Part shown: positions 26,912-34,813 of the stretch, piece by piece | How the letters are laid out: every line of letters begins with the position of its first letter | Position numbering within the stretch: position 1 is the stretch's first letter | Assembly (NCBI RefSeq): GCF_042677045.1 | Contig: NZ_JBHTIH010000003.1 | Location: 310,001 to 374,000 of the forward strand | Direction of reading: 5' to 3' | DNA from: Lysobacter_K koreensis | GTDB taxonomy: Bacteria > Pseudomonadota > Gammaproteobacteria > Xanthomonadales > Xanthomonadaceae | DNA: 64,000 bases | Position numbers and translations under genes: made by a program | Notes under the pieces: generated by a model | The model's database searches: none | What the model was told of the DNA's origin: nothing | What the model saw: only the letters and a program-made list of their open reading frames with translations

Positions 26912-27319
26912 TCAGCGGCCCATGTTCAGGGTGGCCATGGCGAGTTCCTTGGCGCTGTTGAACACCTCGACGTTGGCCTGGTAGCTGCGCGAGGCGGAGA
27001 TCAGGTCGACCATCTGCGCGACCGGGTCGATGTCGGGCGCGTACACGTAGCCCTGCGCGTCGGCGAGCGGGTGGCCGGGTTCATAGCGCTTGAGCGGCGC
27101 GGCGTTGCTTTCGCTGACCTCGGTCACCTGCACCCCGGCCAGCGCCGGGTTGCCGGGCACCGCTTCGGCCGAGAACACCGGCTGCTTGGCGCGGAACACC
27201 GCGTCGGGGGTGCCGGCGATCGAGTCGGCGTTGGCCAGGTTGGAGGCCACGGTGCTCAGGCGCACCGACTGCGCGGTCATCGCCGAGCCGGCGACGTCGA
27301 AGATCGGCAGGTTGCTCAT
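26912..27319 (-). CDS. flgC: Flagellar proximal rod protein FlgC
   Basis: 135 residues. It starts with the rod motif IFDVAGSAMTAQSVRLSTVASNLANADSI and has YVYAPDIDPVAQMVDLISASRSYQANVEVFNSAKELAMATL at the C-terminus. FlgC is a proximal rod subunit. It lies 28 bases after flgB in the flgBCDEFGHIJKL string. Confidence 0.97.
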   Translation of the reverse strand: MSNLPIFDVAGSAMTAQSVRLSTVASNLANADSIAGTPDAVFRAKQPVFSAEAVPGNPALAGVQVTEVSESNAAPLKRYEPGHPLADAQGYVYAPDIDPVAQMVDLISASRSYQANVEVFNSAKELAMATLNMGR

Positions 27320-27347
27320 GCGGCGTCCCCGCTATTGGGCGACGGCT

Positions 27348-27710
27348 TCATTGGCCGGTGATCGCGGTCAGCATCGAGCGGACCTTGGATTCGACGAACG
27401 ACAGCGAGGCGCGGTACTCCAGCGTGGCCTGCGCGAACAGCGCGTTCTCGCGGTCGCCGTCGACGGTGTTGCCGTCCAGGCTGGGCTGGCTGGAGGCGCG
27501 GGCGTAGCGCGCCGACCCGGCGGCGGCGCCAATCGCATCGCCGCCGATCGCCGCGCGGGGCTGCAGGGCGGCCCGCAACGCGGCGTTGAAGTCGAGGTCC
27601 TGCGCCTGGTAGTGCGGCGTGTCGGCGTTGGCGATGTTGCCGGCGAGCAGCTGCAGGCGCTGCTCGCGCAGGGCCAGCGCGGTGCCGTGGATGCCTAGGA
27701 AGTCGGACAT
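27348..27710 (-). CDS. flgB: Flagellar proximal rod protein FlgB
   Basis: 120 residues from the ATG at 27710. It has the LALREQRLQLLAGNIANADTPHYQAQDLDF signature and the C-terminal LEYRASLSFVESKVRSMLTAITGQ. A GGAGG ribosome site lies six bases upstream of the ATG. FlgB is the first rod subunit on FliE. As first gene of the flg operon it follows a consensus sigma54 promoter. Confidence 0.97.
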   Translation of the reverse strand: MSDFLGIHGTALALREQRLQLLAGNIANADTPHYQAQDLDFNAALRAALQPRAAIGGDAIGAAAGSARYARASSQPSLDGNTVDGDRENALFAQATLEYRASLSFVESKVRSMLTAITGQ

Positions 27711-27744
27711 GTGCCCTCCGGGGGCTGGTGTTCCTCCCGGATCA

Positions 27745-27760
27745 GGCAAGCGGCGTGCCA
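27745..27760 (-). promoter_or_regulatory. Sigma54 (RpoN) promoter of flgB operon
   Basis: On the minus strand TGGCACG-CCGC-TTGCC gives a full match to the -24 box and the GC doublet of the -12 box with correct spacing, 35 bases upstream of the flgB ATG. It is the best sigma54 site in the window and would drive flgBCDEFGHIJKL. Confidence 0.87.
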
Positions 27761-27791
27761 GAGCGTGTGGTGGCGGGCGCGCACCGCCTTC

Positions 27792-28054
27792 GCTCCCTCC
27801 CTTTCGCGTAGCGAAGGGGGTGAGGAAGGCCGCTTGCAAGCCATTGGCTTGCGGCCTGAGGAACGCCCGCAGACGGTGTCTGTGGGCCGGACGGGTTGGG
27901 GAGGGGTGCTTTCGTGGCTGCCACGCCAAGTCAAAAGCACCCCCTCCCAGCCGTCCGGCTCGCAGGCACAGCCTGCGAGCGCTCTTCAGCGCGCGAGCCG
28001 GTGGCTCGCAAGCGCGCCTCATCTCCCCCCTGCGCTGCGCGCAAGGGGAGGGGC
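27792..28054. repeat. CCCTCCC/GGGAGGG composite repeat upstream of flgB
   Basis: It shares GCTCCCTCCCTTTCGCGTAG followed by CGAAGGGG, and the paired GGGGAGGGGTGCTTT / AAAAGCACCCCCTCCC words, with the element at 22909-23128. It also has inserted material with GCTCGCAGGC...GCCTGCGAGC palindromes. It lies between cheV and the flgB promoter. Confidence 0.7.
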
Positions 28055-28059
28055 CAAGC

Positions 28060-28983
28060 TCAGCGCGCCGCGCCGATCCGCGCCGCGACCCGTTGCGCCA
28101 GCTCGCGCTCGGAGTACTTGGGCACGAAGTCGTCGGCGCCCACCCGCTCGACCATGGCCTGGTTGAACACGCCCGACAGCGAGGTGTGCAGCAGCACGAA
28201 CAGCCCGCGCAGCGCCGGGTCGCGACGGATTTCCGTCGTCAGGGTGTAGCCGTCCATCGCCGGCATCTCGATGTCGGAAATGACCATCGCGTAGCGTTCG
28301 CACGGCGGCTGGCCGTTCTGCGCCAGCGCCTGCAGGTGGTCCAGCGCCTGGCGGCCGTCGGACAGCAGGGTCGCCTCCAGCCCGAGCTGCTGCAGCACCG
28401 CGCGGATCTGGTTGCGGGCCACGCGCGAGTCGTCGACCACCAGCACCTCGCGCGGGCCGCTGCCGCTGGCCGGCAGCGCGGCGAGGTCGCCGGCATCGCT
28501 GGCACGCGGCACCGACTCGGCCAGCACGCTTTCCACGTCGATCAGCTGGATCAGTTCGCCCTGGTGGCGGGTGACGCCGGTTAGGTAGTTGCCTTCGCCG
28601 CCAAGCTCCGGGGGCGGCTGGATCTGCTCGACCGCGATGTTGACGATGCGGTCCACCCCGGCCACCAGGAAGCCCTGCACCGAGCGGTTGAACTCGGTGA
28701 CCACCAGGTACCTGGGTTCATCGGGGTCGTCGCCGGCGTGGCCGATCGCGCGCGCCAGGTCCAGCACCGGCACGCTGCGCCCGCGCACGTCGGCCGCCCC
28801 GGCGAACGCCGGCGGCAGCTGCGGAAGGGTGAACAGCGGCGGCCGCGGCAGCACCTCCTGCACCTTGAACACGTTGACGCCAAAAAGCTGACGCGAGCCC
28901 AGGCGGAACAACAGCAGCGCCAGCCGGTTGTGGCCGGCCAGGCGGGTGCGTTGGTCGATGCGGTCAAGCAGGTCCTGGCTCAT
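28060..28983 (-). CDS. cheV: Chemotaxis coupling/response regulator protein CheV
   Basis: 307 residues. The N-terminal CheW domain (about 15-160) starts MSQDLLDRIDQRTRLAGHNRLALLLFRLG, a CheV hallmark. The receiver domain (about 178-300) has the DDS acidic pair, phospho-acceptor Asp in VISDIEMPAMDG, LLHTSLSG and KYSERELAQ. CheV couples receptors to CheA and is itself phosphorylated for adaptation. A sigma28-like promoter lies only seven bases before its ATG. Confidence 0.97.
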   Translation of the reverse strand: MSQDLLDRIDQRTRLAGHNRLALLLFRLGSRQLFGVNVFKVQEVLPRPPLFTLPQLPPAFAGAADVRGRSVPVLDLARAIGHAGDDPDEPRYLVVTEFNRSVQGFLVAGVDRIVNIAVEQIQPPPELGGEGNYLTGVTRHQGELIQLIDVESVLAESVPRASDAGDLAALPASGSGPREVLVVDDSRVARNQIRAVLQQLGLEATLLSDGRQALDHLQALAQNGQPPCERYAMVISDIEMPAMDGYTLTTEIRRDPALRGLFVLLHTSLSGVFNQAMVERVGADDFVPKYSERELAQRVAARIGAAR

Positions 28984-28990
28984 GTAGCGG

Positions 28991-29017
28991 TTGTCGGCCG
29001 CGCGGCGGGGTTCTTGA
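28991..29017 (-). promoter_or_regulatory. Sigma28 (FliA)-like promoter of cheV
   Basis: On the minus strand TCAA-N15-GCCGACAA has exact spacing and seven of eight matches in the -10 box. Only seven bases (CCGCTAC) separate it from the cheV ATG, which would give a leaderless or nearly leaderless transcript. The site is convincing as a motif but unusual in position. Confidence 0.62.
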
Positions 29018-29077
29018 GGGGGCGCGATCGGGCGCGCGGGCAGGGTCGCCGGTCCAGTGCGCAGGCCGGGCGCGGGA

Positions 29078-29093
29078 CGGCACGCGGCTTGCA
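29078..29093 (+). promoter_or_regulatory. Sigma54 (RpoN) promoter of flgA
   Basis: CGGCACG-CGGC-TTGCA matches the -24/-12 consensus, 39 bases before the chosen flgA start. It diverges from the sigma28 site of cheV in the same 149-base intergenic region. Confidence 0.75.
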
Positions 29094-29132
29094 GCGGCCT
29101 TTGACGCAACCGGTCGTCCAGGGAAGTCACCC

Positions 29133-29867
29133 GTGCCATCCGCGCCGAAATACATCGCGCCGCACACCACGCGGCGCAGACCGATCGGGTCGAAGCGCCA
29201 GCGCCTGGGCGAGCTGGCCGCGATCCTCCTGCTCGCGTTCGCGGTCTTCACCGCCAGCGACGCCGGTGCCGCCGCGCTGCAGCCGCTGGCCGAGATCCGC
29301 GCCGCCGCGATCGCCGCCGTGGGCGCCAGCGACGCGCAAGCGCAAGCCACGCTCGATCCCGGCCTGCGCTTGGCGCGCTGCCAGCAACCCTTGCAGGCGA
29401 CGGCGTCCGGCGCCCGCACCGCGCAGGTGCGCTGCGCCGACACCCCGGGCTGGCGCCTGTACGTGCCGGTGCGCGTGCACCGCGAGGCCGACGTGGTGGT
29501 GCTGACCGCGCCGGTGGCCGCGGGCGTGCCGATCGCCGCCAGCCAGCTGACGGTGCAGCGCCGGGACATCGGCCGGGCGGCAGCGGCGACCTTCAGCGAC
29601 CCGGCCGCCTTGGTCGGGCGGATCCCGGGCCGCGCGCTCGCCCCCGGGTTGGTGCCGACCGAGGCCGACCTCGCCGTTGGCATCCCGCTGCGCCGGGGCG
29701 ATCCGGTGGTGCTGGTCTCGCGCAGCGGCGGGGTCGAGGTGCGCATGCAGGGCCGCGCGCTCGGCCCGGCCCGGCCCGGCGGCGTGGTCGCGGTGGAGAA
29801 CACGAACTCGCGCCGCGTCCTGCGCGGGCGGGTCGCGGCGCAGGGCGTGGTCGAGGTCCTGCCTTGA
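29133..29867 (+). CDS. flgA: Flagellar P-ring assembly chaperone FlgA
   Basis: 244 residues. A basic N-terminus and one hydrophobic segment (about 27-45, LAAILLLAFAVFTASDAGAA) form a signal peptide. The C-terminal SAF/FlgA domain has VPVRVHREADVVVLTAPVAAGVPI, the pattern LVGRIPGRALAPG, and the end VENTNSRRVLRGRVAAQGVVEV. FlgA helps FlgI assemble in the periplasm. It is transcribed away from cheV, directly before flgM. Confidence 0.94.
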   Translation: MPSAPKYIAPHTTRRRPIGSKRQRLGELAAILLLAFAVFTASDAGAAALQPLAEIRAAAIAAVGASDAQAQATLDPGLRLARCQQPLQATASGARTAQVRCADTPGWRLYVPVRVHREADVVVLTAPVAAGVPIAASQLTVQRRDIGRAAAATFSDPAALVGRIPGRALAPGLVPTEADLAVGIPLRRGDPVVLVSRSGGVEVRMQGRALGPARPGGVVAVENTNSRRVLRGRVAAQGVVEVLP

Positions 29868-29926
29868 GGGGGCCTGCCGCGCTCGACCATGGCGTGATCG
29901 ACTGGGCCCGGATCATCCGGGGCGGC

Positions 29927-29953
29927 TCAAGTTCGCCCGCGGCGAGCCGTTAC
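29927..29953 (+). promoter_or_regulatory. Sigma28 (FliA)-like promoter of flgM
   Basis: TCAA-N15-GCCGTTAC has exact spacing; the -10 box differs from GCCGATAA at two positions. It lies in the flgA-flgM gap, 33 bases upstream of the flgM ATG, giving flgM its own late promoter in addition to read-through from flgA. This matches FlgM feedback in other motile bacteria. Confidence 0.7.
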
Positions 29954-29985
29954 AGTGCTCGACCGAGCAAATCCAGGAGCGTGTC

Positions 29986-30297
29986 ATGACCCACAAGATC
30001 GATGGCGGCCTGCCCATCGCCCGACTGCCAGAGGCGGCCGGCCCCACGTCCCCGGCCCGCGCCGGCAACGACCGCAGCCAGCCGATCGGCGCCGCGACCG
30101 CCGCCGACAGCGTGCGCCTGACCGGCGAGGCCGAAGGCCTGCAGGCCCTCGAGCGCCAGCTGGGCGCCGCCCCGGCCGGCATCGACGTCGCCCGCGTCAA
30201 CGCCGTGCGCACCGCCATTGCCGACGGCAGCTACCGGGTCGACCCGCAGCAGATCGCCAGCCGCATGCTCGACCTTGACCGCGAACTGGCTCAGTAG
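29986..30297 (+). CDS. flgM: Anti-sigma28 factor FlgM
   Basis: 103 residues from the ATG at 29986, with ribosome site AGGAG upstream. The C-terminal half has the family pattern DSVRLTGEAEGLQALE...VNAVRTAIADGSYRVDPQQIASRMLDLDREL, which wraps FliA. The N-terminus is disordered, as in other FlgM proteins. It binds FliA until the hook is complete and is then exported. Confidence 0.93.
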   Translation: MTHKIDGGLPIARLPEAAGPTSPARAGNDRSQPIGAATAADSVRLTGEAEGLQALERQLGAAPAGIDVARVNAVRTAIADGSYRVDPQQIASRMLDLDRELAQ

Positions 30298-30298
30298 C

Positions 30299-30646
30299 AT
30301 GGGCGCCGTCGTCGACCACCCGCTCGAAGCGCTGGAGCAGGCGCTCAACGCCGAGCGCCGGGCGCTGCTGGCGCACGACGTCGATGCCCTGCTCAGCTCC
30401 ACCGCCGACAAGCTCGCCGCCCTGCGTCGCGCCGAAACCCTGCCGCCGGAGGCCGCCGCGGCCGCGGCCGAGCGCCTGACCGCGTTGCGCGTGCTGAACC
30501 AGGCCAACAGCGTGCTGCTCGCGCGCCGTCGCCGCGAGGTGAGCTGGGCCTTGCGCCACCTTGGCCGCGTCGAGTCGACCGGCGTGTACGATTCCACCGG
30601 ACAGCCCGGCGCCCGCCCGCAGGCGCGCTGTCTCGGAGTGGGATGA
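30299..30646 (+). CDS. flgN: FlgN-type export chaperone for FlgK/FlgL
   Basis: 115 residues from the ATG at 30299, one base after the flgM stop. Predicted helical throughout with LEQALNAERRALLAHDVDALLSSTADKLAALRRAE, the usual FlgN start pattern. Similarity in the C-terminus is weak, so the call leans on the flgM-flgN order. FlgN proteins guide FlgK and FlgL to the gate. The gene overlaps the histidine kinase by four bases. Confidence 0.82.
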   Translation: MGAVVDHPLEALEQALNAERRALLAHDVDALLSSTADKLAALRRAETLPPEAAAAAAERLTALRVLNQANSVLLARRRREVSWALRHLGRVESTGVYDSTGQPGARPQARCLGVG

Positions 30647-31932
30647 GCGAAAACCAAACCCCGCCCGCGTCGGCTCCGACCTCGATCGACGACATCCTGT
30701 GGTCGCTCGGCAAGTCGGACAACGCGGTATTGCTGATCGACGGCCACGGCCGCGTGACCCACGCCAATGCGGCGGCGCGCGCGCTGACCGCGCGCGCACT
30801 GCCCGGCGAGCCCCCGGACCACCTGCTCGGCCTGCTGCCCGCCGATGCCTGGAGCACCGCCCACGCCACTGGGCGCTGGGGCGGCGAGATCGGCGTCGCC
30901 AATGGCGCGGTGTTGGAGATCGTGCTGCGCAGCGGTGCACCCGAGGGCATCGCGCGTAGCATGATCACCTGCTACGACGTCTCCCCGCGCAACGCGCGCG
31001 AGCGCGAACTGCAGCAGCGCCACGACGAGCTGCAGGCCACCTACCGGCGCCTCGCCGGCGCCCAGGAACAACTGCTGCAGTCGGAGAAGATGGCCTCGAT
31101 CGGCCAGCTCGCGGCCGGCGTCGCCCACGAGATCAACAACCCGATCGGCTACGTGCACTCCAACCTCGGCACGCTGCAGGAGTACATCGGTGCGCTGCTC
31201 GGGCTGATCGAGTGCTACGAATTCGCGCTGCAGTCCGACGACCCCGTAGCCCACCGCGAAGACGTGCGCGCCAAGCGCGAGCGGCTCGACATCGACTTCA
31301 TCGTCGGTGACGTGCCCAAGCTGATGGACGAATCGCGCGAGGGGATCGAGCGCGTCAACAAGATCGTGCAGGACCTCAAGGAGTTCTCCCATGTCGGCCG
31401 CGACGAGGCGATGCGCCCGTCCGACCTGCACAAGGGCCTGGAATCCACCCTCAACATCGTCTGGAACGACCTCAAGTACAAGGTGCGGCTGGAGAAGCAC
31501 TACGGCGAGCTGCCGCTGGTGGAGTGCCACCAGTCGGAGATCAACCAGGTGCTGATGAACCTGCTGATCAATGCCGGCCAGTCCATCGCCGAGCGCGGCA
31601 GCATCGTCATCGCCACCGGCGCCGAACATGGCGAGGCCTGGATCAGCATCGCCGACAGCGGCTGCGGCATCGGGCCCGAGGCGTTGCAGCGCATCTTCGA
31701 GCCGTTCTACACCACCAAGCCGATCGGCCGAGGCACCGGCCTGGGCCTGTCGATCGCCTACGGCATCGTCGCCAAGCACCGCGGCCGCATTGAGGTCAGC
31801 AGCCAACCCGGCGCCGGCAGCGTGTTCCGGCTGGTGTTGCCGGTGGTGCAGCCGCCCGCCGAGGCCGAGGTTGCGTCCTCCAAGAGCACTTCCTTCGGGG
31901 CGTCCCCCAAGGGGACTTCCTTCGGGGCGTAG
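30643..31932 (+). CDS. PAS-domain sensor histidine kinase (flgMN-linked)
   Basis: 429 residues, no membrane segments. A PAS-like domain (about 15-120) is followed by a short coiled coil. The dimerisation helix has MASIGQLAAGVAHEINNPIGY (His162 as phospho-acceptor) and the HATPase domain has NQVLMNLLINAGQ, DSGCGIG and GTGLGLSIAYG. It is cytosolic and overlaps flgN (ATGA), so it is probably expressed from the sigma28 promoter. The last 18 residues come from tandem repeat DNA (ACTTCCTTCGGGGCGT twice), and the TAG stop belongs to a palindromic element. Partner regulator unknown; the convergent gene carries a receiver. Confidence 0.92.
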   Translation: MSENQTPPASAPTSIDDILWSLGKSDNAVLLIDGHGRVTHANAAARALTARALPGEPPDHLLGLLPADAWSTAHATGRWGGEIGVANGAVLEIVLRSGAPEGIARSMITCYDVSPRNARERELQQRHDELQATYRRLAGAQEQLLQSEKMASIGQLAAGVAHEINNPIGYVHSNLGTLQEYIGALLGLIECYEFALQSDDPVAHREDVRAKRERLDIDFIVGDVPKLMDESREGIERVNKIVQDLKEFSHVGRDEAMRPSDLHKGLESTLNIVWNDLKYKVRLEKHYGELPLVECHQSEINQVLMNLLINAGQSIAERGSIVIATGAEHGEAWISIADSGCGIGPEALQRIFEPFYTTKPIGRGTGLGLSIAYGIVAKHRGRIEVSSQPGAGSVFRLVLPVVQPPAEAEVASSKSTSFGASPKGTSFGA

Positions 31933-32048
31933 GGCGGGTTTTAACCCGCCGTCGCCATCCCCGGCGTCTAGGCAAGCCGGTTGCCGTTCCGAAATTGCGG
32001 CCCCTCGCGATCCCGGGCGGCGGGACGGCGGGTTAAAACCCGCCCTAC
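31929..32048. repeat. GTAGGGCGGG-type palindromic element between convergent genes
   Basis: The ends are GTAGGGCGGGTTTTAACCCG and an inverted copy ending CCCGCCCTAC, each arm being a hairpin on its own. The left end's TAG is the stop codon of the histidine kinase. The right end lies 12 bases after the stop of the opposing GGDEF-EAL gene. Relatives occur at 34746, 44694 and 46957. Confidence 0.8.
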
Positions 32049-32057
32049 GCGGCGGCT

Positions 32058-33794
32058 CTAATACGTCTCCTCGCCCGCCGCCCGCCGCTCGTGCGCGCGG
32101 AATGCCGCCTGGATGTGGTCGCGCAGTTCGTCGTCGTTCCACGGCTTGGTGAGGAAGCGGTAGATCGCGCCGCGGTTGATCGCCTCGGTGATCGTGGCCA
32201 GGTCGGTGTAGCCCGACAGCACCATGCGCACGGTTTCCGGGTAGAGGTCGCGCACGCGGCCGAGGAATGCGGTGCCGCTCATGTCCGGCATGCGCTGGTC
32301 GGACACGATGACCTGCACCGCGTTGCTGGCCAGCAGGTCGAACGCTTCGTGCACGCTGCTCGCGGTGAGCACGTGGTAGCCGTCGCGACGGAACAGGCGG
32401 ACCAGCGAGCGCAGCACGTTTTCCTCGTCGTCCAGCAGCAGCAGGGTGCGCTCCGGTCGCGTGGCGGCGAACACGCCGGGCAGCAGGAACCGCCGCTGGA
32501 TCAGCTCGGCCAGGTCTTCCGCCGGCAGCGCCGGACTGAACAGGTGGCCAAGGAAGAAATCGCAGTGGTTCCGGCGCAGGAAGCCCAGCTCGGCCTCGGT
32601 CTCGACGCCCTTCGCGGTGACCTTCATCCCCAGCTGGTGGCCCATCGCGATGATCCCGCGCACGACCGCCGCACTGCGCGGATCGCTGGCAACGTTGCGG
32701 ATGAAGCTGCGATCGATCTTGAGCCGGTCCAGCGGGTACTGCGCGAGCGCGGCGAAGCTGAGGCCGCCCATGCCGAAGTCCTGCACGGTCAGCGTCGCGC
32801 CGAGCGCGCGCAGTCCCGTGAGGGTGCCATGGACATGGTAGGCATCCAGCGCGAGCGCGCTTTCGGAGATCTCGAATTCCAGCGTGCTGCCGGGCAGGTT
32901 GAAACGGTGCAGCTGCTCGCCGATGTGATCCAGGCAATCGGGCTGTGCGAGCAGCGGGCTGGCCAGGTGCACCGACAGGGTCAGGTAGTCCAGCCCCTGT
33001 GCGCGCCAATCGGCCAGCTGCCGCGCCGCCGTCTCGATCACCCACAACCCGAGCCGCGCCGACAAGCCGACGCGCTCGACGATGTCGAGAAACCCGCTCG
33101 GTCGCAGCAGGCCGTGGCTGGGCGCATTCCAGCGCAGGAGCGCGCCGAAGCCGGCCAGGCCGCCGTCCTGCGCATCGATCAGCGGCTGGTAGAACAAGCG
33201 GAACTCGCGGTTGTCCAGCGCCTCGACGAAGCGCTCCGCAAAGCCGTCGTTGGAGGCCGCCTTGTCCGGCCCGGTCGAGTACAGGCCAACGCTGTCCAGG
33301 CCCGCGCGCTTGACCTCGAGCAGCGCGTGTTCGGCACGCGCCAGCAGCGAGGGGGCGTCGACGGCGTGGTCGGGGAACACCGCGATCCCGATCGAGAGGG
33401 TGACGGGCAAGGTGTACGGCGGGATCCACAGCGGCGTCTCGAACGCGTCGCGCAGCAACTCGGCCAGCGCCGCGCCGTCGGATTCCCCGGGCCGGTAACC
33501 GATGCCGGCGATGAACTCGTCGCTGTTGAGCCGCCACAGCCAGCCATCGTGCGGCATGGCCTTGCGCAGGCGCTGCGCGACGGCGGCCAGCGCCTGGTCG
33601 CCGACCGCTTCGCCCATGTTCGAATTGACCGAGCGGAACATGTCGATGTCGATGTGCAGCAACGCGACATGGCGGTTGGTCGCGCGCGCGGCGGCGAGCA
33701 TCGTCGGCAGGCTCGGTCCGCCGGCACCGAAGCGGTGCAGCAGCGTCACCGGATCGAGGGGAATCCCGCCGAGCTCGTCGTAGTATTGCTTCAT
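32058..33794 (-). CDS. Degenerate GGDEF-EAL protein with C-terminal receiver domain
   Basis: 578 residues from the ATG at 33794 (another ATG ten codons upstream is possible). The GGDEF domain (about 40-170) has the signature changed to NSDEF (90-94). The EAL domain (about 185-425) has GAL (217-219) in place of EAL and QDFG in place of DDFG, so both enzymatic activities are probably lost. The C-terminal receiver (about 448-565) is intact with DDE, D499 (VSDQRMP), VLSGY and K550. It is likely a phosphorylation-controlled binding hub rather than a c-di-GMP enzyme. It converges on the flgMN-linked kinase. Confidence 0.88.
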   Translation of the reverse strand: MKQYYDELGGIPLDPVTLLHRFGAGGPSLPTMLAAARATNRHVALLHIDIDMFRSVNSNMGEAVGDQALAAVAQRLRKAMPHDGWLWRLNSDEFIAGIGYRPGESDGAALAELLRDAFETPLWIPPYTLPVTLSIGIAVFPDHAVDAPSLLARAEHALLEVKRAGLDSVGLYSTGPDKAASNDGFAERFVEALDNREFRLFYQPLIDAQDGGLAGFGALLRWNAPSHGLLRPSGFLDIVERVGLSARLGLWVIETAARQLADWRAQGLDYLTLSVHLASPLLAQPDCLDHIGEQLHRFNLPGSTLEFEISESALALDAYHVHGTLTGLRALGATLTVQDFGMGGLSFAALAQYPLDRLKIDRSFIRNVASDPRSAAVVRGIIAMGHQLGMKVTAKGVETEAELGFLRRNHCDFFLGHLFSPALPAEDLAELIQRRFLLPGVFAATRPERTLLLLDDEENVLRSLVRLFRRDGYHVLTASSVHEAFDLLASNAVQVIVSDQRMPDMSGTAFLGRVRDLYPETVRMVLSGYTDLATITEAINRGAIYRFLTKPWNDDELRDHIQAAFRAHERRAAGEETY

Positions 33795-34167
33795 TGCCAC
33801 AGGGTATTCGTTATGCCGCGGCACTTCACTTGGCGCGGCCGCCCCGGTGGCGCCCGCGGCACGGCTTGGCTGCGGGGCCGATTCGGCGCGCCGGAGGCGA
33901 TCGCGGCGGGTCGTGGCTGATGATGGCCAATCGTGGCCGGAAGCTTTCGTGGCAACGCTGGCGCTCTGGCGACACCGGCAGCGTGGACCGCATCCGGCAC
34001 GGCGATCGTCGCATGCGCAGCGATCGCGATGTCGCCGCGCCTGCGCTGCCGCTTATCATCCACGCCTCGGACGCTCGCGCGAGGGTTCGACAAAGCCGGT
34101 ATCGAAGCGGGTATCGCGGCGCTACTTTTCCAGTGGCAGTTTCATAAACGAAGGCTGGCAAAGCGTC
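33795..34167. other. Divergent spacer upstream of trpG, no gene seen
   Basis: This 373-base gap separates the GGDEF-EAL gene (minus) from trpG (plus). Both promoters must lie here. A TATCAT box at 34054-34059 could be a -10 element for trpG, but no good -35 is present. No leader peptide with Trp codons and no attenuator hairpin with a T-run were recognised. Confidence 0.5.
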
Positions 34168-34749
34168 ATGCTGCTGATGATCGACAACTACGACAGCTTC
34201 ACCTACAACCTCGTGCAGTACCTGCAGACGCTGGGCGCCGAGGTCAAGGTGGTCCGCAACGACGAGCTGTCGGTGGCGCAGATCGACGCGCTCGCGCCCG
34301 AGCGCATCGTGATCTCGCCGGGGCCGGGCACGCCGACGTCGGCCGGGGTCTCGGTGGAGATGATCCGCGAGCTGGGCCCGCGCGTGCCGGTGCTCGGCGT
34401 CTGCCTCGGCCACCAGAGCCTGGGCCAGGCCTACGGCGGCGACGTGGTGCGCGCCAAGACGATCATGCACGGCAAGACCTCGCGCATCCGCCACGAAGGC
34501 CTGGGCGTGTTCGCCGGCCTGCCCGACGCCTACGAGGCGACGCGTTACCACTCGCTGGTGGTGGCGCGCGACACGCTGCCCGAGTGCCTGGAGGTCACCG
34601 CGTGGACCGACAACGACGACGGCTCGTTCGACGAGATCATGGGCCTGCGCCACCGCGAGCACCCGGTCGAAGGCGTCCAGTTCCATCCCGAGTCGATCCT
34701 GACCGAGCACGGGCATGCATTGCTGAAGAATTTCCTCGAACGAACGTAG
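34168..34749 (+). CDS. trpG: Anthranilate synthase glutamine amidotransferase subunit TrpG
   Basis: 193 residues. Class I glutamine amidotransferase with nucleophile Cys79 in GVCLGHQ, oxyanion strand SPGPGTP (50-56) and the His-Glu of VQFHPES near 170. It supplies ammonia to TrpE for anthranilate synthesis; trpE is not in the window. The TAG stop is part of a palindromic repeat (34746-34803) that separates it from trpD. First gene of the trp-cyanophycin string. Confidence 0.96.
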   Translation: MLLMIDNYDSFTYNLVQYLQTLGAEVKVVRNDELSVAQIDALAPERIVISPGPGTPTSAGVSVEMIRELGPRVPVLGVCLGHQSLGQAYGGDVVRAKTIMHGKTSRIRHEGLGVFAGLPDAYEATRYHSLVVARDTLPECLEVTAWTDNDDGSFDEIMGLRHREHPVEGVQFHPESILTEHGHALLKNFLERT

Positions 34750-34803
34750 GGCGGGCCCAGGCCCGCCTTTGGTCGCAGAACGGCGGGCCCGGGCCCGCCC
34801 TAC
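34746..34803. repeat. GTAGGGCGGG-type palindromic element between trpG and trpD
   Basis: 58 bp with GTAGGGCGGGCCCAGGCCCG at the left and an inverted CGGGCCCGCCCTAC end. The left-end TAG is the trpG stop codon, and trpD starts 11 bases after the right end. The core is CCC rather than TTTT, so it is a sequence variant of the elements at 31929 and 44694. Confidence 0.8.
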
Positions 34804-34813
34804 GGAATCCCGA

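Larger units (their letters stand above)
27711..28059. other. cheV-flgB spacer: sigma54 promoter plus repeat element
   Basis: The 349-base gap contains the flgB ribosome site and sigma54 promoter within its first 50 bases and then a long CCCTCCC-type repeat (27792-28054) reaching almost to the cheV stop. No credible gene was seen. Confidence 0.7.

Noticed and set aside
33795..34167. Trp leader peptide and attenuator before trpG
   Set aside because: No short frame with tandem Trp codons and no terminator hairpin with T-run was seen.
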